A model generated the notes under the pieces. The model made no database searches. It worked only from the letters and a program-made list of their open reading frames with translations, and had not been told where the DNA came from. Shown here piece by piece: positions 6,476 through 13,427 of a DNA stretch of 19,140 nt (position 1 is the first letter of the stretch; each line of letters opens with the position of its first letter). The position numbers and the translations under genes were made by a program. Source of the DNA: CAITNM01 sp964446295 (GTDB lineage: Bacteria > Pseudomonadota > Alphaproteobacteria > Paracaedibacterales > CAITNM01); NCBI GenBank assembly GCA_964446295.1, contig CAYUNR010000028.1, positions 1 to 19,140 of the forward strand, read 5' to 3'.

Positions 6476-6788
6476 TTTGGCCCTCCACGATTTCACGTTG
6501 TGTTTTTTCAGCTATTAATCGATCTTGCTGGCGTTCATTCAATATACGCTGATAATGATCAGCGTGTTGATAAAAGCCTTCCGCTGACACTCTATCACCA
6601 GATGTTATAGATTCGCGAGCAAAATTATTAAACTTATCAATAAATTGCCTAAGAAACTGTACGTTATGGCGACATCTTGAATCAATACGGCCAATTTCAT
6701 TTGTGCCCGTATAGGGTTTCTCTTGTTGACCTGATGGTCTTGTTGGGCGCCCTTTAATACGGGGCTTACGCATATGATGCATTTTCAT
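6345..6788 (-). CDS. DUF4167-domain protein
   Basis: A 147-residue basic protein. Residues about 28-90 match the DUF4167 domain common in Alphaproteobacteria, with the hallmark SGDRVSAEGFYQHADHYQRIL (family consensus resembles SGDRV-AENYLQHAEHY). The start is a short basic, Arg/Lys/Pro-rich tail, and the end (about 105-147) is an Ala/Pro-rich, probably disordered segment. The function is unknown; basic disordered tails would suit nucleic-acid binding, but that is a guess. DUF4167 genes commonly precede clpB in this class. Here the last 131 nt lie inside the clpB reading frame, an unusually long overlap. The start could be 6788, 6782 or 6773 (all ATG); 6788 is taken because AAGAAA, a weak ribosome site, precedes it. 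Confidence 0.85.
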   Translation of the reverse strand: MKMHHMRKPRIKGRPTRPSGQQEKPYTGTNEIGRIDSRCRHNVQFLRQFIDKFNNFARESITSGDRVSAEGFYQHADHYQRILNERQQDRLIAEKTQREIVEGQNESRNVYPIDAASAPDSPAASTEEPAPAVKRVARPARTPRIVE

Positions 6789-6863
6789 TGTTTCTTGAAT
6801 ACCACTGATAACGTTTGGAAAAATTTGTAATCGCTCTTATACTTTTAGATATGCGATTAACAC

Positions 6864-6879
6864 TTACGCCTTTGCGTAA
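6864..6879. promoter_or_regulatory. Inverted repeat in the divergent DUF4167-TPR intergenic region
   Basis: TTACGC-CTTT-GCGTAA is a perfect 6+6 inverted repeat in the 102-bp gap between divergent genes, 11 bp before the ATG of the large exported protein. Its right arm overlaps TAATAT (6877-6882), a good -10 box for that gene. It could be an operator, but no cognate regulator is known. Confidence 0.35.
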
Positions 6880-6890
6880 TATACACATTA

Positions 6891-9263
6891 ATGGTTCATT
6901 TCTTGATTGCCAAGCTTTTTTTTATACTTTTTAGCGTTTGTTGCCTAAATATTAACGCTGGGGCCCCATCTGCAAGCGTTTCCTGCGAGGATATAGGTAA
7001 TGCAAGGTATTTGCAGTTAAATTACTCTGGCGATAGTGGCTTGGCAATTTTTTCTTTGCGTGGGAAATGGTACATGGTTTGGGATGTAGGCGCATCTGCA
7101 CCAGATCTTCTTTTACCAAAATCAGCAGAATGTCCCGCGGGATTTCTTTCAATTGAACAAATCAAAAATGTAAAATCATCCAGACCATGTATTATTTTTT
7201 CTTTAGATATTTCTACAGAAATGATTCCTATGATAATGAAAACAGAAAAGGGTTGGGTGCTTAATGCTATTTCTGTTCATTTAATAAAAAATGACCCTAA
7301 TCCTAATCAAGTTGCTTTTGATCATCAAGATCTTGGGCGTTTTCGTATTTTAAACACTGGCAACGCTTCCTCGGTAAAATTGGATATGCCAACAGGCGAG
7401 GAACTAAATATCATTCCAACAAATCAGCCAGATACGGGGCTTGATGCTTTAGAGTCAGATTATGTTGATGTGTATGAATCTGTACAAGGTGTTTGCCTAT
7501 ACTTTAAAAGTGACCAAATTATTCTAGAAAAACAAGGAAAAGACACCGCATACTATCCTGCTCGTAATCCGATGTTGCCCTCGCAAAAATGCTTAGAAGG
7601 ACGTGGCACTTTAAAACCAGATTTAACTTTTATTCGTTCTGGGGATTTTACATCTGAATTTAGGTTCCTTCTTGCTGATAAAGCTCTTAGGAACAAAAAA
7701 AATAGATCATTACATTTGCTAAGGCAAGCATGGGTAGAACTTGCACTATGTGAGGGTGAAGAATCAAAACAAACAATTTTACTGCTGGGTAAGGAAGTCC
7801 CCAAATTTAAGCGCTCTCTATTTTATCAGCTAATCTTGGGGTATGCGCAGTTTTTATCACAAGATTATCAAGAAAGCCTAAAAACACTAGAGCAATTACC
7901 CAATGTATCAGAAATTGATTTTTGGCGTGATTTATCAAAAAGCCAGCTTGGCGAAAAAGTTGTTTTTGGTGAGGAATCTGTTTTTATCCTTCAAAATTAT
8001 CCGCTGAATTTAAGAGATTATATTTTTGTAAAGCTAGTCCCATATTTGTTTGAAACACAGCAAATGAAGCTTGTGAAGCTTATTCAAGATTCGATCTCTC
8101 CTCAGTCTGAACTGGCAAAAGCTGTAATGGGTTTCTATCATGCAATGTATGTGTTTGCGTGTGAGGATAAGGACGAGGGGTGTAAATTGCTTGACTCAAT
8201 CGCAAAAAATGCAACGAACTATTCTGTTCCGAATGAATTTCAAACGGAGGCTCGTCTAGAAACTTACCTTTATAAACACGGTGGCGCACCGATTGATGAT
8301 ATTATCAAAGAGCTTGATATGTTACGCATGCAGTCCCGTGGAAATGATATTGAAGTAAAAATCTGCCTAAAGCTTATTGAAAAGCTAGAAAAGAAAAATA
8401 ACCTTGTAAAGATTATCGAAATTTTACAAGACCTGGTACAGCGGTTTAAGAAATTCGATGCAACTCTAGGGTTAAATCAACTTTTGAAAAATTATGTTGA
8501 AAAGTTCTTTATGCTGGAAAATGAAACCGTTTCACCAGTTAAAATTATTGGGTTGTTTCGTAAATATAAAGCAACTATTGAACATCATCCAAATTATGAA
8601 AAAATTGCCGAGCGTGTTGCATATCAGTATGAACGTCTAGATTTGCTAGACCAAGAAGCAGAGCTACTAACTGAATTATTTCAAAAAACCTTAAATAATG
8701 AGAAAAAAATTGAATGGCAGTTAAAGGTTGGTGGTCTTTATGTGCAAAATGCAAAACCCGAAGAAGCAATCGCTCTTTTGTCTAAAATATTCCATTCAAT
8801 CGAAGGCGAGCAGCAAAAAAGAGCGGGAAGCATTTTAGCGCGCGCTGATTTCATGAGAAAGAATCACCTAGAAACTATTAAGTGGCTAAAGCACCATCCC
8901 ACAAAAGAAAATAAAAGGGTTATTGCAGATGTATATATAGCCATGGAAGACTACGCTAATGTTGTTGATAGCCTGAAAGACTACTTATCATCTTTGAAAG
9001 AAAAAGAAGATGATGCTCTAAAAGAAACCGCGTTAGTGCAGTTGGCCGCTGCTTACTATATGCAAAAAGAATATGCTAATTTGGCAACCCTGCATGATAC
9101 ACACAAAGACTTTATGAAGGGGCGAAAAAGCTATAAGAATTTCGCAATGCTCTGCCGTTCACGAGCAGAAGATTTAAAAACATCTCAAGAAGTACGTGAG
9201 TATATTAACGATGCTGACGTGCTAAAGGAAATCTTTGACAAAGCAAAAGTTTCGGTAGGATAA
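6891..9263 (+). CDS. Large exported helical-repeat (TPR-like) protein of unknown function
   Basis: A 790-residue protein I cannot assign to a named function. Residues 1-23 form a Sec signal peptide (hydrophobic FLIAKLFFILFSV, then small residues before GAPSA). The next 230 or so residues are beta-rich. They include GLAIFSLRGKWYMVWDV, reminiscent of the F-x-RG-x-xWxVxD pattern at the start of long alphaproteobacterial periplasmic TPR proteins; that is a resemblance from memory. From about residue 270 onward the protein is almost wholly helical with TPR-like pairs, for example LGYAQFLSQDYQESLKTLEQ, LKVGGLYVQNAKPEEAIALL and LAAAYYMQKEYANLATL. It is probably a periplasmic scaffold. No Shine-Dalgarno precedes the ATG, and an in-frame stop lies just upstream. 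A -10-like TAATAT ends 8 nt before the ATG, so the mRNA may be leaderless. Confidence 0.75.
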   Translation: MVHFLIAKLFFILFSVCCLNINAGAPSASVSCEDIGNARYLQLNYSGDSGLAIFSLRGKWYMVWDVGASAPDLLLPKSAECPAGFLSIEQIKNVKSSRPCIIFSLDISTEMIPMIMKTEKGWVLNAISVHLIKNDPNPNQVAFDHQDLGRFRILNTGNASSVKLDMPTGEELNIIPTNQPDTGLDALESDYVDVYESVQGVCLYFKSDQIILEKQGKDTAYYPARNPMLPSQKCLEGRGTLKPDLTFIRSGDFTSEFRFLLADKALRNKKNRSLHLLRQAWVELALCEGEESKQTILLLGKEVPKFKRSLFYQLILGYAQFLSQDYQESLKTLEQLPNVSEIDFWRDLSKSQLGEKVVFGEESVFILQNYPLNLRDYIFVKLVPYLFETQQMKLVKLIQDSISPQSELAKAVMGFYHAMYVFACEDKDEGCKLLDSIAKNATNYSVPNEFQTEARLETYLYKHGGAPIDDIIKELDMLRMQSRGNDIEVKICLKLIEKLEKKNNLVKIIEILQDLVQRFKKFDATLGLNQLLKNYVEKFFMLENETVSPVKIIGLFRKYKATIEHHPNYEKIAERVAYQYERLDLLDQEAELLTELFQKTLNNEKKIEWQLKVGGLYVQNAKPEEAIALLSKIFHSIEGEQQKRAGSILARADFMRKNHLETIKWLKHHPTKENKRVIADVYIAMEDYANVVDSLKDYLSSLKEKEDDALKETALVQLAAAYYMQKEYANLATLHDTHKDFMKGRKSYKNFAMLCRSRAEDLKTSQEVREYINDADVLKEIFDKAKVSVG

Positions 9264-9278
9264 TTTTTGTGTTTAAGT

Positions 9279-9309
9279 TCCAACCCCAAACTCATTTAGT
9301 GGGGTTGGA
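9279..9309. terminator. Hairpin after the exported TPR-like gene
   Basis: TCCAACCCCA (9279-9288) pairs perfectly with TGGGGTTGGA (9300-9309) over an 11-nt loop, 15 nt after the stop codon. The + strand tail GTATCTATTT is only moderately T-rich. It sits between convergent genes and may serve both; the minus-strand small gene ends at 9318. Confidence 0.55.
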
Positions 9310-9317
9310 GTATCTAT

Positions 9318-9608
9318 TTACCATCCATCGCATTCATATTGACCAGGATTGCGTGGGAAAATTTTCTTACTTTTTATTCTTTCTGCATAAAACTCAAGAA
9401 CTTGAGTCGATCTACATCTCTCTTGCAGTCTTGCGTAATAAAGTTCAAACGTTCCTTCAATACTAGTTGCAGCAGAAAGTTGAACAAGAGCTTGGCTGTC
9501 TTCTTGTGGGATTGCGTAATATAAAACAAGGCGTAAATCATTGTCTGTTATTTCTGTCGCTTTTGGCAAAGTCAATAATTTGCTGATAATTACTTCATGC
9601 CTTCTCAT
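9318..9608 (-). CDS. Small hypothetical protein, possibly a remnant
   Basis: From ATG at 9608 this encodes 96 residues (MRRHEVIISKLL...); a TTG at 9623 would add five. I do not recognise a family. The sequence looks protein-like: helical, charged, with TDNDLRLVLYYAIPQEDSQALVQL and a basic end RIKSKKIFPRNPGQYECDGW. No good ribosome-binding site precedes either start, and an in-frame stop lies at 9636-9638. The codons just after that stop read PGQYLANAVM, while the C-terminus holds NPGQYECDGW, so similar DNA occurs at both ends of the frame. It may be one unit of a once longer repeat protein. Whether it is expressed is uncertain. Confidence 0.4.
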   Translation of the reverse strand: MRRHEVIISKLLTLPKATEITDNDLRLVLYYAIPQEDSQALVQLSAATSIEGTFELYYARLQERCRSTQVLEFYAERIKSKKIFPRNPGQYECDGW

Positions 9609-9637
9609 TACTGCATTAGCCAAGTACTGACCAGGTT

Positions 9638-9680
9638 ATATGTTTTTAGCTGCTGGTTGCTCTAGTGCTAATAAACATAT
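9638..9680. repeat. Imperfect inverted repeat
   Basis: ATATGTTTTTAGC (9638-9650) and GCTAATAAACATAT (9667-9680) are inverted copies differing by one inserted base, around a 16-nt loop. It lies immediately upstream of the small hypothetical minus-strand frame. It could be a terminator relic, a small insertion footprint or a 5' leader hairpin; the sequence does not decide. Confidence 0.4.
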
Positions 9681-9769
9681 CTTTTCATTGAAATCACTTG
9701 CCCATGCCAATTATTAATAAAATGTTAACAAATTGCATTCTGAATTTTGTGCAAAAATCTGCACATTGG

Positions 9770-9792
9770 GCGCCTCTTAAAAAAAGAGGCGC
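9770..9792. terminator. Strong GC-rich hairpin downstream of the small secreted-protein gene
   Basis: GCGCCTCTT (9770-9778) and AAGAGGCGC (9784-9792) form a perfect 9-bp stem with a 5-nt A loop (T on the minus strand). It lies 27 nt past the stop of the minus-strand gene ending at 9820 and is the likeliest end of that transcript. It lacks a T-run on the minus side, and the + side reads GTCACTTTATTT. A shorter palindrome, GTGCA (9749-9753) with TGCAC (9760-9764), follows on the minus strand. Confidence 0.5.
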
Positions 9793-9819
9793 GTCACTTT
9801 ATTTCATAAAATGATATAT

Positions 9820-10179
9820 TTAGCTTGCACTTATTAAATTAAATAATTTTTGTTTTGCATGTTTATAATACGTTATTGCGTTTGTTGCTTTTTGTTTGGA
9901 ATCAATTCTTTGAAAGCCAACTAAATAATGATCACCTAATGTTTCTTTCATTATTTGAAAAGAGTTTACCAATTCTCTGGCCATTATAGCTCTTGTGCTA
10001 TCGTCACTTGCACTTAAGGCATTTTCTGCTATTCGTATAAAATTGTGAACATGCATGACTCTTTGCATCACTCTAAAATGTGCGTCCTCTGTATTTATTT
10101 CACTTGATGCGGGCTCAACGTTGAAAGCGTGCATACTGTTTAGTAATATACTGCACACTATAGTTAGTTTTTTAAACAT
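9820..10179 (-). CDS. Small secreted or periplasmic helical protein of unknown function
   Basis: A 119-residue protein with a clear N-terminal signal peptide: basic MFKK, hydrophobic LTIVCSILL, and probable cleavage around SMHA-F (residue 18). There is no lipobox, so it is likely released into the periplasm or beyond. The mature part of about 100 residues is helical and rich in His, Met and Lys (HFRVMQRVMHVHNFIRIAENAL; YYKHAKQKLFNLI). I recognise no family. The ATG is well supported by AAGGTG 5 nt upstream. It is a single gene, divergent from ettA and followed by a hairpin. A role in host interaction or envelope upkeep is possible, but nothing in the sequence shows it. Confidence 0.65.
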   Translation of the reverse strand: MFKKLTIVCSILLNSMHAFNVEPASSEINTEDAHFRVMQRVMHVHNFIRIAENALSASDDSTRAIMARELVNSFQIMKETLGDHYLVGFQRIDSKQKATNAITYYKHAKQKLFNLISAS

Positions 10180-10207
10180 AAATCACCTTTTATATTCAAT
10201 AAAATAG

Positions 10208-10237
10208 TTGTTCATATTTTAATGTGGTGATTAATAT
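10208..10237 (+). promoter_or_regulatory. Possible ettA promoter
   Basis: TTGTTC (10208-10213) and TAATAT (10232-10237) are spaced by 18 bp about 95 nt upstream of the ettA ATG, within a very AT-rich divergent intergenic region. Other AT-rich -10-like sites (for example TATAGA at 10252) exist, so the assignment is weak. Confidence 0.25.
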
Positions 10238-10331
10238 TTATATTTCAATAGTATAGATTTATTAATTTGTGAAATCTTGAATAAATCCAGCATTTGCGCC
10301 AATATGGCTCAAAATAAAAGGTATTTTAAAA

Positions 10332-12008
10332 ATGTCGTATCAATATATTTATGTAATGAAATCTTTGTCTAAAAGCTACCCAGGTGGTAAGCAGGTGCTA
10401 AAAGATGTTTGGCTTTCATTTTTTCCTGGTGCCAAAATTGGTATCATTGGACCCAATGGTTCTGGTAAAACAACTCTTCTAAAAATTATGGCGCAGCTGG
10501 ATAAAGACTATCAAGGTGAAGCCTGGGCAGCCGATGGTGTAAAAATTGGTTATTTACCGCAGGAACCTCAGCTTGATAATAATTTGGATGTTTTATCAAA
10601 CATTAAAGAAGGTCTTGGTGAAGTAACTGAGCTGATGAAGGAATACGAAGAAATCAACATGAAATTTGCAGAACCAATGGATGACGATGCAATGAATACA
10701 TTGTTAGCGCGCCAAGGTGAATTGCAAGATCGAATCGATACGCTAGATGCCTGGGACTTAGATCGTCAAATTGAAATCGCTATGGATGCTTTGCGTTGTC
10801 CACCAAGTGATGCCCGTGTTGATAAGCTCTCCGGTGGTGAAAAGCGTCGTATTGCATTGTGCAGATTGCTGCTTCAAAAGCCAGATTTGCTGCTTCTAGA
10901 CGAGCCTACAAACCATTTAGATGCCGAAAGTGTCGCGTGGCTTGATCGCCACTTGCAGGAATACAAAGGCACCGTGGTGCTTATTACCCATGATCGCTAT
11001 TTTCTTGATAACGTAGTGGGCTGGATTCTTGAACTTGACCGTGGACAAGGCATTCCTTATGAAGGCAACTATTCAAGTTGGCTTGAACAAAAGCAAAAAC
11101 GATTATTAGTTGAGCAAAAACAAGAAACATCACGCCAAAAAGAACTTGAACGAGAATTAGAATGGATTCGCCAATCACCCAAAGCGCGCCAAGCTAAAAG
11201 CAAAGCACGTATTGCATCGTATGAAGAATTATTGGCACAGGATTATGACCGTGGTGCGGGTGATGGATCGATCAGCATTCCACCCGGACCACGTTTAGGT
11301 GATTTGGTTATTGAAGCAAATGCTCTTAGCAAAGGTTTTGGTGATAGATTATTAATTGAAAATTTGAATTTCAACTTACCAAAAGGCGGCATAGTCGGCG
11401 TTATTGGGCCAAACGGCGCTGGTAAAACTACTTTATTCCGTATGTTAACAGGGCAAGAAAAACCTGACCAAGGCGAAATGAGAATTGGTGACACAGTTGT
11501 AATGGGGTACGTAGATCAATCCCGTGACACGTTAGATGCAAACAAAAGCGTTTGGGAAGAAATTTCCAATGGCCATGACGAAGTTGAACTAGGCAAACGC
11601 AAAATGCCTAGCCGTGCTTATTGCGGCTTGTTCAATTTCAAAGGGGCTGATCAACAGAAAAAGGTTGGACAGCTTTCCGGTGGTGAACGCAACCGTGTGC
11701 ACTTAGCAAAAATGCTAAAAAGCGGCGCGAACGTATTGTTACTAGACGAACCTACCAACGATTTAGACGTAGAAACTCTACGTTCCTTAGAAGAAGGTCT
11801 GCTTAGCTTCGCGGGTTGCGCGATTGTAATTACCCATGATCGTTTCTTCCTTGACCGAATTGCTACACACATTTTGGCTTTCGAAGGTGACAGCCAAGTG
11901 GTTTGGTTTGAAGGAAACTATCAGTCATATGAAGAAGATCGCCACCGTCGTTTAGGTACTGATGCTGATCAACCAACGCGCATAAAGTATAAGCCGTTGG
12001 CGCGGTAG
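10332..12008 (+). CDS. ettA: EttA, energy-dependent translational throttle ABC-F ATPase
   Basis: A 558-residue soluble ABC-F protein (E. coli EttA 555) with no membrane segments. It binds the ribosomal E site and gates entry into the elongation cycle according to ATP/ADP state. First ATPase: Walker A GPNGSGKT at 40-47, signature LSGGE at 166-170, Walker B LLLLDE at 186-191, switch His in ITHDR near 220. An acidic arm insert lies at about 90-140. The basic inter-domain linker (about 245-310) is rich in Lys/Arg/Gln (QSPKARQAKSKARI). Second ATPase: GPNGAGKT at 359-366, LSGGE at 448-452, Walker B LLLDE, ITHDR near 501. The ATG follows AAAAGG at 10-nt spacing. A carbonic anhydrase gene starts 17 nt after the stop, so the two are probably co-transcribed. 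Confidence 0.95.
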   Translation: MSYQYIYVMKSLSKSYPGGKQVLKDVWLSFFPGAKIGIIGPNGSGKTTLLKIMAQLDKDYQGEAWAADGVKIGYLPQEPQLDNNLDVLSNIKEGLGEVTELMKEYEEINMKFAEPMDDDAMNTLLARQGELQDRIDTLDAWDLDRQIEIAMDALRCPPSDARVDKLSGGEKRRIALCRLLLQKPDLLLLDEPTNHLDAESVAWLDRHLQEYKGTVVLITHDRYFLDNVVGWILELDRGQGIPYEGNYSSWLEQKQKRLLVEQKQETSRQKELERELEWIRQSPKARQAKSKARIASYEELLAQDYDRGAGDGSISIPPGPRLGDLVIEANALSKGFGDRLLIENLNFNLPKGGIVGVIGPNGAGKTTLFRMLTGQEKPDQGEMRIGDTVVMGYVDQSRDTLDANKSVWEEISNGHDEVELGKRKMPSRAYCGLFNFKGADQQKKVGQLSGGERNRVHLAKMLKSGANVLLLDEPTNDLDVETLRSLEEGLLSFAGCAIVITHDRFFLDRIATHILAFEGDSQVVWFEGNYQSYEEDRHRRLGTDADQPTRIKYKPLAR

Positions 12009-12025
12009 AGAGATAGGTTTCAAAG

Positions 12026-12649
12026 ATGGAAAAAAGTCTAAATAAAATTCTCAAAGGGTATGAATCTTTCAGAGATAAATACGCCCACGGTGATACATCT
12101 GTTATGCAATATCTTTCAAAGTACGGGCAAAAACCGGAAATGATGATTATTGCTTGTTGTGACTCGCGGGTTGATCCAGCGTTGATTTTGCAATGCGATC
12201 CGGGTGATTTATTTATTGTGCGTAACGTTGCAAACATTGTCCCACCTTATGAAAAGGACGAAATGCATCATGGTACCAGCGCAGCATTAGAATTTGGCGT
12301 AAGCTTTTTAAAAGTGAAGCATTTGGTTTTATTGGGGCATAGTCAATGTGGTGGCATTAAAGCGCTACTAAGCACTTGTGAATCTAGCCAAAATGACTTT
12401 ATAACAAACTGGGTTTCGCTTATTAAAACTGAAGATTCTAGCACGCTTGATGCTGATGAATATGCAAAGCTGGCTTTAAAAAAATCTTATCAAAATTGCA
12501 TGACTTTTCCTTGGATTAAAGAAAAAGTGTCGAAGAAAGAACTGATTGTTCATTTGTGGTTTTTTGACATAAAAATGGGGCAAATTTTTGCCCATTCTGA
12601 TGCAAGTGACTCCTATGAACCGTTGGTTGTTAATACATGCCACCGTTGA
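12026..12649 (+). CDS. Beta-class carbonic anhydrase
   Basis: A 207-residue cytosolic zinc enzyme that interconverts CO2 and bicarbonate. The zinc ligands are visible: C45 in ACCDSRVDP, H105 and C108 in GHSQCGG. D46 and R48 form the conserved catalytic dyad that completes the CxDxR-type motif. Length and the order of motifs match bacterial beta-carbonic anhydrases, which supply bicarbonate to carboxylases and help pH balance. The start has AGG about 10 nt upstream, a weak site consistent with read-through from ettA 17 nt earlier. Its last 20 nt overlap the end of the convergent reductase gene. No truncation or missing key residue is seen. Confidence 0.93.
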   Translation: MEKSLNKILKGYESFRDKYAHGDTSVMQYLSKYGQKPEMMIIACCDSRVDPALILQCDPGDLFIVRNVANIVPPYEKDEMHHGTSAALEFGVSFLKVKHLVLLGHSQCGGIKALLSTCESSQNDFITNWVSLIKTEDSSTLDADEYAKLALKKSYQNCMTFPWIKEKVSKKELIVHLWFFDIKMGQIFAHSDASDSYEPLVVNTCHR

Positions 12650-13343
12650 TGTGCAGGGTTGTGCCCGTTATATAACTTGCCTTGTCACTTAAAAGAAAAG
12701 CAACGCTATCTGCAATTTCTTCAGGTTTTGCTAAACGTTTGGCAGGAATTGTTTCAACTATTTGTGAAAGCACTGATTCATTTATTGCTGAAACCATGTC
12801 AGTTTCAGTGTACCCTGGTGCAATGGCATTCACTGTAATATTTTTATTAGCATTTTCTAAAGCTAGTGCTTTGACAAAACCTATTAGCCCCGACTTTGCA
12901 GCGCAATAGTTTGTTTGGCCAATTTGCCCTTTTAAAGCATTCACAGATGTTATATAAACTAATCTACCAAAGCTGCGCTCTCGCATGCCTTGAATTAACG
13001 GATGCGTAACTTGAAAGCATGATAAAAGGTTAGTTTGCAAAACATTTTGCCAACGCTCTAATGTCATTTTATGAAAAAAGCCATCATTGGTAATGCCAGC
13101 ATTGTGCACTAAGCAATCAATGGGTCCATGGTTTTTAAGTATCTCTTGAATTTTTTGTTCCGTAATTTCAGGATTTGCTAAATCAAAGCTGTAAAAGGGA
13201 ATATCGTATTTTTTTGAAAATGCCGCAGCTTGTTCGTGGTTTGCATTGTATGAACCAATGACATTATACCCTAGTTCTTTTAAGCATATGCAAATGGCAG
13301 CGCCTATGCCTCGATTGCCTCCGGTTACTAATACACTGCGCAT
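12630..13343 (-). CDS. phbB: Short-chain dehydrogenase, probable acetoacetyl-CoA reductase (PhaB/PhbB)
   Basis: A 237-residue classical SDR. The cofactor motif TGGNRGIG is at 7-14, NAG at 81-83, and the catalytic set is N105, S133, Y146 and K150 (YCAAK). The stretch SVNALKGQIGQTNY, the GITNDGFFHKMTLERWQNVLQTNL region and a C-terminus ending in NGGMY resemble PhaB/PhbB (SVNGQKGQFGQTNY) more than FabG. It would reduce acetoacetyl-CoA to (R)-3-hydroxybutyryl-CoA for polyhydroxybutyrate storage. No phaA or phaC lies in the window, so a FabG role remains possible. No clear ribosome site precedes the ATG at 13343, and the start sits 84 nt from the divergent lptD start. It overlaps the carbonic anhydrase gene tail to tail by 20 nt. 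Confidence 0.88.
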   Translation of the reverse strand: MRSVLVTGGNRGIGAAICICLKELGYNVIGSYNANHEQAAAFSKKYDIPFYSFDLANPEITEQKIQEILKNHGPIDCLVHNAGITNDGFFHKMTLERWQNVLQTNLLSCFQVTHPLIQGMRERSFGRLVYITSVNALKGQIGQTNYCAAKSGLIGFVKALALENANKNITVNAIAPGYTETDMVSAINESVLSQIVETIPAKRLAKPEEIADSVAFLLSDKASYITGTTLHINGGMY

Positions 13344-13427
13344 ATGGTAAACTTTTATTAAATTTTTATAATTCAGTATAAAGAAAATAGAATGAATCGC
13401 AAAGAATACTTGAAAAGGCCATAGGCA

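Noticed and set aside
6789..6890. Heat-shock (sigma-32) promoter for DUF4167-clpB.
   Set aside because: Looked for CTTG...CCCAT-type elements on the minus strand and found no convincing match; only generic AT-rich -10-like sites are present.
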